DNA of 64,000 bases from Streptomyces sp. NBC_00223 (GCF_036199905.1 NZ_CP108109.1:2961501-3025500), one strand, 5' to 3'; positions 37,588 through 47,187 are shown, counted from the stretch's first letter. Numbers and translations: made by a program. Notes: a model not told the origin generated them from the letters alone.

Positions 37588-38814
37588 TCAGCGTAGGCAC
37601 TCCCGTACGGCCCTGACCAGAGCCTGGGCGCGGGGATCGGCGGTCACGTTCTTCTGCATGCCGTTGGTGACGTAGCCGAAGCCGATGCCCGCGTCGGGGT
37701 CCGCGAAGCCCAGTGAGCCACCGCGTCCGGGGTGGCCGAAGGAGCCGGGGCCGAGCAGCGGGGAAGCGGAGCCGTGCAGCATGTAGCCGAGGCCGAACCG
37801 GGTGTCGACGACCAGCACCCGGTCCGGCCCCTCGGAGTGCGCGGTGCGGGCGGCGGCGGCCGTGGCGGGCGTGAACAGCCGTCCGGCGCCGGTGACATCG
37901 CCGATCAGGGCGGCGTAGAAGCGGGCCAGCGCGCGGGCGGTCGCGATGCCGCCGGAACCGGCCAGCTCGGCGGCCCGGTAGGCGGGGTCGTTCTCGTCGG
38001 GGAGCGGGGTGATGGCCGCGAAGGCGCGGTTGGTCAGCGACGCGGGGTCGGCGTAGGCGTCCTGCACCGACCGCTTCGGCCGGGCGCGCAGAGTGCCGGA
38101 CGCGGCCGGCGCGGGCGTGGCGACGGCGCCGATCCGGCCCACCCGGTGCTCCTGGCCCGGCGGCAGACCGATCCACAGGTCGAGTCCGAGCGGGCGGGTG
38201 ATCTCCTCGGCGGCGTACTGTCCGATCGTCCGACCGGACGCCCTGGCGACCAGCTCACCGAGCAGCCAGCTGTAGGTCTGCGCGTGGTAGCCGTGCGCGG
38301 CGCCGGGCGGGAAGAGCGGCTGCTGGGCGGCCACCGCGCGCGGTCCCGAACCGCCGTCCAGGGCCTGCCGCGGGGTGAGCGGGGTGTCCAGCGCGGGCAC
38401 CCCGGCCCGGTGCGCGAGCACGTCCCGCACGGTCACCCGCTCCTTGCCGCGCGCCGTGAACTCCGGCCAGTACGCGCCCACCGGCGCGTCCAGGTCCAGC
38501 CGGCCGCGCTGGTGGAGCAGCAGCAGACAGGCGGCGGCCACGCCCTTGGTGGCCGACCGTACGGTCTGCGCGGTGTCCTCGGCCCACGGCGGCCCGCCGT
38601 CGAAGGCGGAGTCGCCCGCCCACAGGTCCACGACCTTGCGGCCCTGGTGGTAAAGCGTGAAGGCCGCGCCGTGCTCGCCCCTGTGCGAGAAGTTGCGGGC
38701 GAAGGCGGCGCGTACCGCCTCCCACCCGCCCTCCGCCGTGCCGTGGACGTCCGCGCGAACATCCCCGTGTATGTCCCCGCGGACGTCCCCATGGCCCGTG
38801 ACCTGGTGGTCCAT
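37588..38814 (-). CDS. Serine hydrolase of the class C beta-lactamase / EstB family
   Basis: This 408-residue protein has no signal peptide. The catalytic SxxK is SATKGVAAA (about residue 87); the Tyr motif is GYHAQTYSWLLGEL (about 175). A late FGHPGRGGSLGFADPD replaces the KTG-like block, as in esterase-type members. The family includes esterases, peptidases and beta-lactam hydrolases in the cytosol. The N-terminus has a repeated GDVRGDIHGDVRADVHG segment encoded by degenerate repeats; the start could be further in. It is followed directly by an SDR gene. Confidence 0.85.
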   Translation of the reverse strand: MDHQVTGHGDVRGDIHGDVRADVHGTAEGGWEAVRAAFARNFSHRGEHGAAFTLYHQGRKVVDLWAGDSAFDGGPPWAEDTAQTVRSATKGVAAACLLLLHQRGRLDLDAPVGAYWPEFTARGKERVTVRDVLAHRAGVPALDTPLTPRQALDGGSGPRAVAAQQPLFPPGAAHGYHAQTYSWLLGELVARASGRTIGQYAAEEITRPLGLDLWIGLPPGQEHRVGRIGAVATPAPAASGTLRARPKRSVQDAYADPASLTNRAFAAITPLPDENDPAYRAAELAGSGGIATARALARFYAALIGDVTGAGRLFTPATAAAARTAHSEGPDRVLVVDTRFGLGYMLHGSASPLLGPGSFGHPGRGGSLGFADPDAGIGFGYVTNGMQKNVTADPRAQALVRAVRECLR

Positions 38815-38857
38815 TGCGTGCTCAGCCTCCCGCCGCCCCCTGCCATCCGTACTCCTT

Positions 38858-38880
38858 GATCGTACGAACCGATCGTACGA
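38858..38880. promoter_or_regulatory. Two GATCGTACGA boxes upstream of the hydrolase-SDR operon
   Basis: GATCGTACGA occurs at 38858-38867 and 38871-38880, each containing the palindrome TCGTACGA, 13 bases apart. The pair lies 44 bases before the hydrolase start, so it could be a regulator binding site. Confidence 0.5.
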
Positions 38881-38995
38881 GGACGGCGCCGGGGAACGCG
38901 GCGGGCCCGTGACGGGACCGCGTCCCGGTCGTGGTGACCCGGGAGCGGCCCCGTGACGGGCCCGGTGGGGGGATCCGCTGTCTACCTGCTAGGTG

Positions 38996-40840
38996 TTACG
39001 ACAGCGGCGGGTACGCGTTCTGGACCAGCTGACGGAACTGGGCCGAGAACCAGTCACCGGCGAGCGGAGCGTTCGCCAGGGCACCGGAGGCGTTGTTGCC
39101 GTTGCGGGCGTTGCCCGTGTAGGTCGGGTCGCACATCCGGTCGAAGCCCTTGCCCTGGTCGTTCGCGATGGCAGAGCTGGAACCGTCCGACTCACCCGGA
39201 GGCTTCACCCAGACGTAGGCGTCGATACCGGTCGCCGGAGCGGCGGTGGGACGGGCGCCAAGGCCGGCACCGGACTGGTTGCACCAGTTACCGGCGTGGA
39301 TGCGGCGGTCGATACGGCCACCGTCGATGTAGGTGTCGACCGAGGTCGTGGGACCCGCAGCCTTGGGACGAGCGGTGCCGCCCCAGCCGTTGCGGGAGGT
39401 GTCGATCAGCATGCCGATGTCGGACTTGAAGCCGATGCTGATGAGCTCCGTGCGGAAGGCCTGCGCGAACGACTGCTCGTCCACGTAGTTGTTCCAGTCG
39501 ACCCACTTGGACTGACGGACCGAGGTGCCGTTCACGGAGTCCGTGACCTTGAAGTACGGCTCGGTGGTCGCGCCGTAGTTCGCCGTGTTGATGATGAAGC
39601 CCTGCACGTTGGCAACGGTGGCGCCGCTGGTCGTGGAGGCCTTCAGGAACTCCTGCGCGGTCGGGACGAAGTTGCTGTCCCAGCCGAGCCAGGCGTGGTG
39701 GCCGGCGTCGATGTAGTTGTAGGTGTTGCCGATCGCGCCCAGCTTGGCAAGCGCGTAGCCGACACCCTTCTCGTAGTTGCCGTTCGCCTTCATGGTCACG
39801 CAGGCGTCCGTCGAACCGTCGGTGCCGCCCGCGTTGGTGGTGATGTTGGGCAGCGAGTCGGGCTCAATGATGTTGACGATCCGCAGACCGGCGTACTTGG
39901 AGTTCGACTCCAGCGCGGCGATCGGGTCGATGTACTGGCTCTCGTACTTGGGGAGGTCGGTCGGCGACAGCTCACCGTTCGACGCCAGGGCGGCGCAGTC
40001 ACGGCCGGGCAGGTCGTAGATGACAACCTCGAACGTCAGCGGCTGGCCGTTGGCCTGGGCAACCGCCTCGTCGAGGTGCGCCTTCAGACCCATGCCACCG
40101 TTGATGCCGTTGATCGCGGCGATCCGGTCCATCCACACCGCGGTGGAGGCGTTGGCGACGGCCGAGCCGCCGTCAGCGGCGGCCTTCGCGGACCACTCCG
40201 GGTTGACGTAACCCTTGGCACCGACATACGGGTTGTCGACCCGCGGTCCGGTGGGGGGGTTGGTCGGAGGCGTGGTGGGAGGCGTCGTCGGCGGAGTGGT
40301 CGGCGGAGTGGTCGGCGGCTTCGTCGTCGGCGGCGTCGTGGGAGGCGTCGTCGGCGGCGTCGTCGGCGGCTTCGTCGTCGGAGGCGTGGTCGGCGGCGTG
40401 GTGGGAGGCGTGCCGCCGCCACAGGTGACGCCGTTCAGCGTGAAGGACGTCGGCACGGCGTTCGTACCGCTGTACGACCCGTTGAAGCCGAAGTCCGTGG
40501 AAGCGCCGGTCGCCAGGCTCCCGTTGTAGGAAAGGCTGGCCGCGGTGACGTTCTTACCCGACTGGGTGATCGTCGCGTTCCAGCCCTGGGTGACCTGCTG
40601 GTTGCCGGCGAACGACCAGCCGACGTTCCAACTGGTGATGGCCGAGCCGCTGTTGGTCACAGTGACGTTGGTGGTGAAGCCCACGTCCCACTGGCTCTGC
40701 ACGGTGTATTTGACGGAGCAGCCGGTGGTGGCCGCCGAGGCGGTCGTGGTGCTCATCGCAGCCACTGCGCTGCCGGCGACGACGACGAGCGCGCCAGCGG
40801 CCAGTGCAGCAGTTCTGCGTCGGACTGTCGGGACTGCCAT
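38996..40840 (-). CDS. Secreted GH6 cellulase (cellobiohydrolase type) with CBM2
   Basis: This 614-residue enzyme starts at the ATG at 40840. A signal peptide (VRRRTAALAAGALVVVAGS, cleavage near ASAATT) precedes a CBM2 cellulose-binding domain (about 38-140, two Cys, WNVGWSFAGNQQVTQGWNA). A TTPPTTPP-type linker of about 60 residues with Lys interruptions follows. The GH6 domain (about 200-614) has YDLPGRDCAALASNGE, VNIIEPDSLPN and the conserved YIDAGHHAWLGW. The long form with extra loops is typical of non-reducing-end exo-cellulases. Promoter and operator fit cellobiose induction through CebR. Confidence 0.95.
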   Translation of the reverse strand: MAVPTVRRRTAALAAGALVVVAGSAVAAMSTTTASAATTGCSVKYTVQSQWDVGFTTNVTVTNSGSAITSWNVGWSFAGNQQVTQGWNATITQSGKNVTAASLSYNGSLATGASTDFGFNGSYSGTNAVPTSFTLNGVTCGGGTPPTTPPTTPPTTKPPTTPPTTPPTTPPTTKPPTTPPTTPPTTPPTTPPTNPPTGPRVDNPYVGAKGYVNPEWSAKAAADGGSAVANASTAVWMDRIAAINGINGGMGLKAHLDEAVAQANGQPLTFEVVIYDLPGRDCAALASNGELSPTDLPKYESQYIDPIAALESNSKYAGLRIVNIIEPDSLPNITTNAGGTDGSTDACVTMKANGNYEKGVGYALAKLGAIGNTYNYIDAGHHAWLGWDSNFVPTAQEFLKASTTSGATVANVQGFIINTANYGATTEPYFKVTDSVNGTSVRQSKWVDWNNYVDEQSFAQAFRTELISIGFKSDIGMLIDTSRNGWGGTARPKAAGPTTSVDTYIDGGRIDRRIHAGNWCNQSGAGLGARPTAAPATGIDAYVWVKPPGESDGSSSAIANDQGKGFDRMCDPTYTGNARNGNNASGALANAPLAGDWFSAQFRQLVQNAYPPLS

Positions 40841-40941
40841 GTGCGAACAACCTCCATAGGGGGGATGGACCGTCGAAGCTGCTTCGAAAGGTCATGGGAG
40901 GTGGTGCTGTGGTGCGGTGTTTCGGTTACACGCTCTTAACG

Positions 40942-40955
40942 TGGGAGCGCTCCCA
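40942..40955. promoter_or_regulatory. CebR operator TGGGAGCGCTCCCA
   Basis: A perfect 14-base palindrome identical to the known CebR box of Streptomyces. CebR is a LacI-family repressor released by cello-oligosaccharides. It overlaps the expected transcription start. Confidence 0.92.
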
Positions 40956-40983
40956 TAGTGGAGAGCCGCCTTGCTCCTGTCAA
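40955..40983 (-). promoter_or_regulatory. Cellulase promoter
   Basis: Reading leftward, a perfect TTGACA (40983-40978) is followed after 17 bases by CACTAT (40960-40955). The start site would fall inside the CebR box, leaving a leader of about 105 bases. Confidence 0.7.
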
Positions 40984-41361
40984 TGCTTGAAGCGCGAGAA
41001 GGACGGAAAGCCCGGGAGGGAAGCGAGTCGCGCCACAGCCCCGCAGGGGGCGGGCGTCTCTTCCCGGAGGCGGGACCCGGGGCGCCGCTGACTGTTCGTC
41101 AAGAGGTGTACGGACCAGCGCAGTTCATGGTTCGCCGGACGTACGGACGTGCACGTGCGCCGCCGTGCGCACAGAGCCGGGACGCGCTCCGACGCCGGTC
41201 GGCCGGGGGCACGCGCGGGCGTCGCGCGTAGGGGTACGGACCCTCCTCGCGCGCCGCGGAGCCGAGTTCGCCGGCGCACGACCGCTGACCGCTCGGGCCC
41301 GCTCGCGTACGGTGCTACTGGCGGGTTGACCGGCGAGTAGCTACGGACAGGGAGCGGGCGG

Positions 41362-43086
41362 ATGGCGCTGGACGCGGACGTCGTGGTGGTGGGCGCGGGG
41401 CTGGCCGGACTGGTGGCCACCGCCGAACTGGCGGCGGCGGGACGGAAGGTGATCCTGCTCGACCAGGAGCCGGAGGCGTCGCTCGGCGGCCAGGCGTTCT
41501 GGTCGTTCGGCGGGCTGTTCCTCGTCGACTCGCCGGAGCAGCGGCGGATGCGGATCAAGGACAGCGCGGAACTCGCCTGGCAGGACTGGCTGGGCACAGC
41601 CGGCTTCGACCGGCCGGAGGACCACTGGCCGCGCCGCTGGGCGCGCGCGTACGTCGACTTCGCCGCGGGCGAGAAACGGACCTGGCTGCGCGAGCGCGGA
41701 GTGCGGCTCTTCCCGGTGGTCGGATGGGCCGAGCGGGGTGGTTTCCTGGCCACGGGACCGGGTAATTCCGTACCGCGCTTCCACATCACCTGGGGAACGG
41801 GTCCCGGCGTGGTCGCGCCCTTCGAGCAACGGGTGCGGGACGCGGTCGCGCGCGGCCTGGTCCAGTTGCGCTTCCGGCACCGGGTGACCGGGCTGACCAG
41901 GACCGGCGACGCCGTCGACGGGGTGACCGGCGAGGTGCTGGCGCCCAGCGGCGCGGAGCGCGGGCGGGCCAGTTCACGGGAGGTGGCGGGCGAGTTCGCG
42001 CTGCGCGCGCAGGCGGTGATCGTCACGTCCGGCGGTATCGGCGGCAACCACGAACTGGTGCGGGCGGCCTGGCCGGAGCGGCTGGGCACACCGCCGCGCA
42101 GGCTGCTCTCCGGCGTCCCGGCCCATGTGGACGGGCTGATGCTGGGCGTCGCGGAGGACGCGGGCGGCAGGCTGATCAACGGCGACCGCATGTGGCACTA
42201 CACCGAGGGCATCGAGAACTGGGACCCGATCTGGGCCCGGCACGGTATCCGTATCCTGCCCGGGCCGTCCTCGCTGTGGCTGGACGCGACAGGCCGACGG
42301 CTGCCGGTGCCGTACTTCCCCGGCTTCGACACGCTCGGCACCCTCGAACACATCATGACCACCGGGCACGAATACACCTGGTTCGTCCTCACGCAGAAGA
42401 TCATCGAGAAGGAGTTCGCACTGTCGGGCTCGGAACAGAATCCGGACCTGACCGGGAAGAGCGTACGGGAGGTGCTCAAACGGGTGCTGCCCGGCGCGCC
42501 GGGTCCGGTGGAGGCGTTCAAACGGCACGGGGCGGACTTCGTGGTGGAGCGCGAACTGGGCGCGCTGGTACGGAGGATGAACGCGCTGACCGGTGACGAC
42601 CTCATCGACGAGGCCCGGCTGCGGGGCGAGATCGAGGCGCGCGACCGGGAGATCGCCAACACGTATACGAAGGACCTCCAGGTCACGGCGATCCGGGGGG
42701 CGCGGAACTACCTCGGGGACAAGCTGATCCGCACGGCCTCGCCGCACCGGCTGCTCGATCCGAAGGCGGGGCCGCTGATCGCGGTGCGGCTGCACATCCT
42801 CACGCGCAAGTCGCTCGGGGGGCTGGAGACGGATCTCGACGGGCGGGTGCTGCGGGGTGGCCCGGCCGGCGGGGCGGGTGCCCTGGCCGGCGGGGCGGTG
42901 GGGGCCGAGGCCGGGGGCGAGGGCGGTCGCGGGGAGCCGCTGCCGGGGCTGTACGCGGCGGGCGAGGCGGCCGGTTTCGGCGGTGGCGGCATGCACGGCT
43001 ACCGGTCGCTCGAAGGGACGTTCCTGGGCGGCTGCCTCTTCTCCGGCCGCGCGGCGGGGCGGGCGGCGGCGCGGGCAACGGCGTAG
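41362..43086 (+). CDS. FAD-binding dehydrogenase, KstD-like fumarate reductase/succinate dehydrogenase flavoprotein family
   Basis: This 574-residue flavoprotein starts at the ATG at 41362, with AGGGAG upstream. The FAD loop is VVVVGAGLAGLVATAELAAAG, followed by SLGGQAFWSFGGLF. The C-terminal FAD-contacting part is LYAAGEAAGFGGGGMHGY...GTFLGGCLFSGRAAG. The build resembles 3-ketosteroid-1-dehydrogenases and related enzymes, but I cannot identify the substrate. A Gly/Ala-rich insertion (GGPAGGAGALAGGAVGAEAG) just before the last FAD motif looks like a recent low-complexity expansion. It is a single gene. Confidence 0.85.
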   Translation: MALDADVVVVGAGLAGLVATAELAAAGRKVILLDQEPEASLGGQAFWSFGGLFLVDSPEQRRMRIKDSAELAWQDWLGTAGFDRPEDHWPRRWARAYVDFAAGEKRTWLRERGVRLFPVVGWAERGGFLATGPGNSVPRFHITWGTGPGVVAPFEQRVRDAVARGLVQLRFRHRVTGLTRTGDAVDGVTGEVLAPSGAERGRASSREVAGEFALRAQAVIVTSGGIGGNHELVRAAWPERLGTPPRRLLSGVPAHVDGLMLGVAEDAGGRLINGDRMWHYTEGIENWDPIWARHGIRILPGPSSLWLDATGRRLPVPYFPGFDTLGTLEHIMTTGHEYTWFVLTQKIIEKEFALSGSEQNPDLTGKSVREVLKRVLPGAPGPVEAFKRHGADFVVERELGALVRRMNALTGDDLIDEARLRGEIEARDREIANTYTKDLQVTAIRGARNYLGDKLIRTASPHRLLDPKAGPLIAVRLHILTRKSLGGLETDLDGRVLRGGPAGGAGALAGGAVGAEAGGEGGRGEPLPGLYAAGEAAGFGGGGMHGYRSLEGTFLGGCLFSGRAAGRAAARATA

Positions 43087-43127
43087 GGGTGCTGGGGCGG
43101 GGGTGCGTACCGGCCGATGGGCATATC

Positions 43128-43213
43128 GACGTATCGGCGTACGTATGACCGCGCACCATGACGGTGACCTGCGGACGTATCGGCGTACGGACGTACGGGC
43201 ATACGTACGACCG
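43128..43213. repeat. Duplicated GACGTATCGGCGTACG block with CGTACG boxes
   Basis: GACGTATCGGCGTACG is present at 43128-43143 and again at 43174-43189, 46 bases apart. Each is followed by a CGTAYGACCGC element, with extra CGTACG/CATACG boxes up to 43213. The block lies between the FAD dehydrogenase and the protease gene. Confidence 0.65.
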
Positions 43214-43292
43214 CAGGTCTGTCGCCTCCGGGGAGGACACCCGCGGTGCGGAGGGGCGCGAAAAGTTGCTGCCGCCGCGGGGGCCCCGAACC

Positions 43293-46200
43293 ATGGGAGG
43301 GGTGAGCGACGGCGCGTACCTCCGGTTCCCGCATCTGCACGGCGATCTGCTCTGCTTCGCCGCCGAGGACGACATCTGGGTGGCCCCGCTCGGACCCCCG
43401 GGCGACGCACCGGGGCGCGCCTGGCGGGTGACGGCGGACCGCACCCGGGTGGGACCGCCGCGCCTTTCACCCGACGGTACGACCATCGCCTTCACCACCT
43501 GGCGCAGCCTCGACCCGGAGGTGTACCTCGTACCGGTGGACGGCGGGACCGCCCGCCGTCTGACGTACTGGGGCAGCACCGACACCCGCGTGTGTTCGTG
43601 GACGCCCGACGGCCATGTGCTGGCCGTATCGTCACATGGTCAGCCGTTCGCCTATCACACCTGGTCGTACAGTGTGCCGACCTCGGGCGGGCCGGGCGGT
43701 CCGCTGCCCTGGGGGCCGGTCTCCGACATCGCCGTGCGGGACACCGACGGCGAACGCCGCACCCTGCTGCTGACCGGCACGCCTCCCCACGAGCCGCACG
43801 CGTGGAAGCGCTATCGGGGCGGGGCCACCGGCCGGCTGTGGCTGCACGGCGAGCGGCTGGTCCCCGATCTGGAGGGGCATCTGGCGTCCCCGATGTTCGT
43901 GGCCGGCCGGATCGCCTTCCTCTCCGACCACCAGGGCGTCGGCAACCTGTACTCCTGCCTGCCGGACGGCGGCGATCTGCGCCGGCACACCGACCACGCC
44001 GACTTCTACGCCCGCAGCGCCGCCACGGACGGCGAGCGGGTGGTGTACCAGTGCGCGGGCGAACTGTGGCTGGTCGAGGACCTGGCGTCCAAGGACGCGA
44101 AACCACGCCGTCTGGACCTTCGGCTCGGTGGCCCCCGCAGCGGTCGCCGCCCCTACCAGGTGCCGGCCGCCGCCAACCTCAACAGCCTCGCCATGGACCG
44201 CACCGGACGGGCGAGCGCGGTGTGCGTACGCGGCAGCCTGTACTGGCTCACCCACCGCGACGGCCCCGCCCGTACGATCTCCGACTCGCCCGGGGCCAGG
44301 GTTCGGCTCCCGGCGATGCTCGGCGACACCGGACTGGTCGCCTATGTCACGGACGCGGAGGGCGAGGACGGCATCGAACTCGCCCACGTGCCCGGACGCG
44401 CCTCCCTGGTCCTCGCCCAGGACCCCGAGGGGAGGAACGACCTGGCCGTCGGCGAGGAGGCCGACCTCCTCCCGGTGGGAGCGGGCGCCCGGTCCGGCTC
44501 GACGCGCTGGCCGGAACCGGCCGGGAGCCGTACGGCCGGAACGTCCGCGCACAATGGCGCCGCCCCGGACGATGTTCCGGCCAACGGATCGGCCAACGGA
44601 TCGGACGACAATCCGACCAGCACCCACGACAGCACCGACACACCGTCCCTCTTTCTGTCCGGTGATACGACCGGTGACGCGACGGGTGACACGGGCGGTC
44701 GTACGAATGGTGAAACGACCGGCGAGCCCGCCGCCGACGACAACGGCGACGACGACAGCGATGACGCCACCGACGACCGGGTCCGGTCCGACGGTCACCC
44801 CGACGAGGCGCACGCCCGGCTCGCCGTCGGCCGCCTGGGCCGCGTCCTGGAGCTGGTCGCCTCCCCCGACGGCGGCACCCTCGCCGTGGCCTCCCACGAC
44901 GGCCGACTGCTGCTCGTCGCGACCGGCGAGGGCGAGGTGGCACGGGACGCGTCGGGTGTGTACGACGCCGGCTCCGGGGAGCCACCCGCCGGAACGGTCG
45001 ACGAGCTGATCCGCTCCACCAACGGCCCGGTCCGCGACCTTGCCTTCTCCCCCGACTCCGCGTGGCTCACCTGGTCGCATCCTGGGGTGGGCCGTTCGCT
45101 GCGTTCCATCAAGATCGCCCGACTGGACGACCATACGATCATCGATGTCACCAATGGCCGTTTTGAGGATGAACAGCCGGTCTTCACGGACGACGGCCGA
45201 TATCTGGCGTTCCTGTCCTGGCGCGGCTTCGACCCGGTGTACGACGTTCATACCGGCGACCTGTCCTTCCCGCTCGGCTGCCGCCCCTACCTCGTACCGC
45301 TGAACTCGGCGACGCCGTCACCCTTCGCACTGCGCGTCGAAGGGAGCCCGGTCGGCAGCGGACTCGACCCGGGTGAGGGGCTCGGCGACGGACCGGTGGT
45401 CGTGGAGGCCCAGGGGCTGCCCAGCCGGGTGACGCCCTTTCCCGTGGCGGCCTCCAAGTACAGTGCCCTCGAACCCGTCCAGGACGGTCTGGTCTGGCTG
45501 CGCTGGCCGATCTCCGGCGCCCTCGGCGAGACGTTCGTCAACCCCACCGACCCCTCCGCCCGCCCCACCCTTGAGTACTTCAGCCTCGGCAAGTGCAGGC
45601 GCACCGAACTCGTCCGCCACATGGACTGGTACGCCGTCAGCGGGGACGGCCGGCGTCTGGCCGTCTACGACGAGGGCGAACTGGCGATACTGCCCGCCAC
45701 CGAACGCGGCGACGACGACTCGACGATCTACGTCGACATGCGGCGCGTCCTGCACGAGGTCAAGCCGACCGCCGAGTGGCGGCAGGCCTACGCCGAGGCC
45801 GGGCGGCTGATCCGCGACTACTTCTGGGCGCCGGACATGTGCGGCGTGGACTGGCCGGCGATCCTCGACCAGTACCGGCCGCTGGTCGAACGCGTCGCCA
45901 CCCCGGACGAGTTCGCCGACCTCCTGCGCGAGGTGCTCGGCGAACTCGGCACCTCCCACGCCTATGTCCAGCCCGCCCGCCGCAATGAGGGCCCGCCGCA
46001 CTACCAGCGGCCCATCGGCCTGCTCGGCGCCGACTTCCAGCGCAACAAGGACGGCACCTGGACGGTCGTTCGCATCCTTCCCGGCGAATCCTCCGACTCC
46101 AAGGCCCGCTCCCCGCTGGCCGGTACGGGGGTGCGCGAGGGCTCGGCGCTCACCCATATCGACGGGCGGCGGGTCGATCCGCAGGCCGGCCCGTATCCCC

Positions 46201-46991
46201 TGCTCGCGGGCGCGGGCGGCACCACCGTGGAGCTGACGTTCACCCCGCCCGGCGGCCGCGGGGCTCCCCGCCGGGTCGCGATCGTCCCGCTGATCGACGA
46301 ACGCCCACTGCGCTACCAGCACTGGGTGGCCAGGCGGCGTTCCGTCGTACGGCACCTGAGCGGCGGGCGGTGCGGCTACCTCCACATCCCCGACATGGGC
46401 GGCTCCGGCTGGGCACAGTTCAACCGCGATCTGCGCAAGGAAGTCGCGTACGACGCGCTGCTGGTCGACGTCCGCGGCAACGCGGGCGGCAACATCAGCG
46501 AACTCGTCATCGAGAAGCTGACCCGCACGGTGCTCGGCTGGGACCTCACCCGCAACGCCCAGCCCGTCTCCTACGCCGGCAGCGCCCCGCGGGGCCCGGT
46601 CGTCGCCATCGCGGACGAAGCGACCTCCTCCGACGGCGACATGATCACCGCTGCCTTCAAGCTCCTCGGCCTGGGCCCGGTCGTCGGCCTGCGCACCTGG
46701 GGAGGCGTGGTGGGGATGACGGGTCGTCACCGGCTTGGCGACAATACGGTCATCACTGTTCCGATGAACGCCGCCTGGTTCGACGCCTATGGATGGTCCG
46801 TCGAGAACCACGGGGTGGCCCCCGACATCGAATGCCTGCGGACTCCCCTCGACTGGGCGGAGGGCCGGCACGGCCAGCTCTCGGTCGCCGTGCGCACGGC
46901 GCTGTCCCTGCTCGACGACCACCCCGCCGCCGTGCCGCCGGACCTCTCCGCCCGTCCCAACCGCGCCCGGCCCGAACTGCCGCCGCGCTGA
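43293..46991 (+). CDS. Tricorn-type S41 peptidase
   Basis: The product has 1232 residues if it starts at the ATG at 43293; a GTG at 43302 is an alternative. N-terminal beta-propeller repeats (LSPDGTTIAFTT, WTPDGHVLAVSS, SPDSAWLTWSH) are followed by a tricorn C1 region, a PDZ-like segment (about 945-990) and the S41 core. Catalytic residues match tricorn: His in GTSHAYV (about 886), Ser in ATSSDGDMITAA (about 1112) and Glu in YGWSVENHGVAPD (about 1169). Tricorn trims peptides downstream of the proteasome. Residues about 395-505 are an Asp/Thr/Gly/Asn-rich insertion between propeller parts, unusual for the family. There is no signal peptide. Confidence 0.9.
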   Translation: MGGVSDGAYLRFPHLHGDLLCFAAEDDIWVAPLGPPGDAPGRAWRVTADRTRVGPPRLSPDGTTIAFTTWRSLDPEVYLVPVDGGTARRLTYWGSTDTRVCSWTPDGHVLAVSSHGQPFAYHTWSYSVPTSGGPGGPLPWGPVSDIAVRDTDGERRTLLLTGTPPHEPHAWKRYRGGATGRLWLHGERLVPDLEGHLASPMFVAGRIAFLSDHQGVGNLYSCLPDGGDLRRHTDHADFYARSAATDGERVVYQCAGELWLVEDLASKDAKPRRLDLRLGGPRSGRRPYQVPAAANLNSLAMDRTGRASAVCVRGSLYWLTHRDGPARTISDSPGARVRLPAMLGDTGLVAYVTDAEGEDGIELAHVPGRASLVLAQDPEGRNDLAVGEEADLLPVGAGARSGSTRWPEPAGSRTAGTSAHNGAAPDDVPANGSANGSDDNPTSTHDSTDTPSLFLSGDTTGDATGDTGGRTNGETTGEPAADDNGDDDSDDATDDRVRSDGHPDEAHARLAVGRLGRVLELVASPDGGTLAVASHDGRLLLVATGEGEVARDASGVYDAGSGEPPAGTVDELIRSTNGPVRDLAFSPDSAWLTWSHPGVGRSLRSIKIARLDDHTIIDVTNGRFEDEQPVFTDDGRYLAFLSWRGFDPVYDVHTGDLSFPLGCRPYLVPLNSATPSPFALRVEGSPVGSGLDPGEGLGDGPVVVEAQGLPSRVTPFPVAASKYSALEPVQDGLVWLRWPISGALGETFVNPTDPSARPTLEYFSLGKCRRTELVRHMDWYAVSGDGRRLAVYDEGELAILPATERGDDDSTIYVDMRRVLHEVKPTAEWRQAYAEAGRLIRDYFWAPDMCGVDWPAILDQYRPLVERVATPDEFADLLREVLGELGTSHAYVQPARRNEGPPHYQRPIGLLGADFQRNKDGTWTVVRILPGESSDSKARSPLAGTGVREGSALTHIDGRRVDPQAGPYPLLAGAGGTTVELTFTPPGGRGAPRRVAIVPLIDERPLRYQHWVARRRSVVRHLSGGRCGYLHIPDMGGSGWAQFNRDLRKEVAYDALLVDVRGNAGGNISELVIEKLTRTVLGWDLTRNAQPVSYAGSAPRGPVVAIADEATSSDGDMITAAFKLLGLGPVVGLRTWGGVVGMTGRHRLGDNTVITVPMNAAWFDAYGWSVENHGVAPDIECLRTPLDWAEGRHGQLSVAVRTALSLLDDHPAAVPPDLSARPNRARPELPPR

Positions 46992-47095
46992 GGGGTGCCG
47001 GGGGCCCACCGGGGAGGCGGGGGTTCAGGGCTCCGCCGGGGGACGGGCCCTGTGGTCGTCGGCGGCACGCGTCGTCCGCCGGAAGCGCGCACGCA

Positions 47096-47123
47096 GAAGA
47101 GGCGCCCGGTGGGGCGCCCCTTC
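47096..47123. terminator. Terminator between the protease gene and the small hydrophilic gene
   Basis: GAAGAGGCGCCC (47096-47107) pairs with GGGCGCCCCTTC (47112-47123) with one mismatch and a 4-base loop, between convergent genes. Confidence 0.75.
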
Positions 47124-47187
47124 CCGTGTCACGGCGTTCGCCCGGTGTCAGCGTGTACGCGACGCCGGCGTCAGCTCAAGTCCGGTG

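Larger units (their letters stand above)
40841..41361. other. Intergenic region between the cellulase and the FAD dehydrogenase gene
   Basis: These 521 bases hold the leftward cellulase promoter and CebR box near 40942-40983. From about 41000 to 41340 nothing further could be supported; the ORFs there have no recognisable product or ribosome site. Confidence 0.5.

Noticed and set aside
36760..37616. Extension of the EamA frame through the whole SDR region
   Set aside because: The extension is antisense to a clear SDR gene and has no transporter features.
40250..40420. Regular repeats that look CRISPR-like
   Set aside because: They encode the TTPPTTPP linker of the GH6 cellulase, in frame and without unique spacers.
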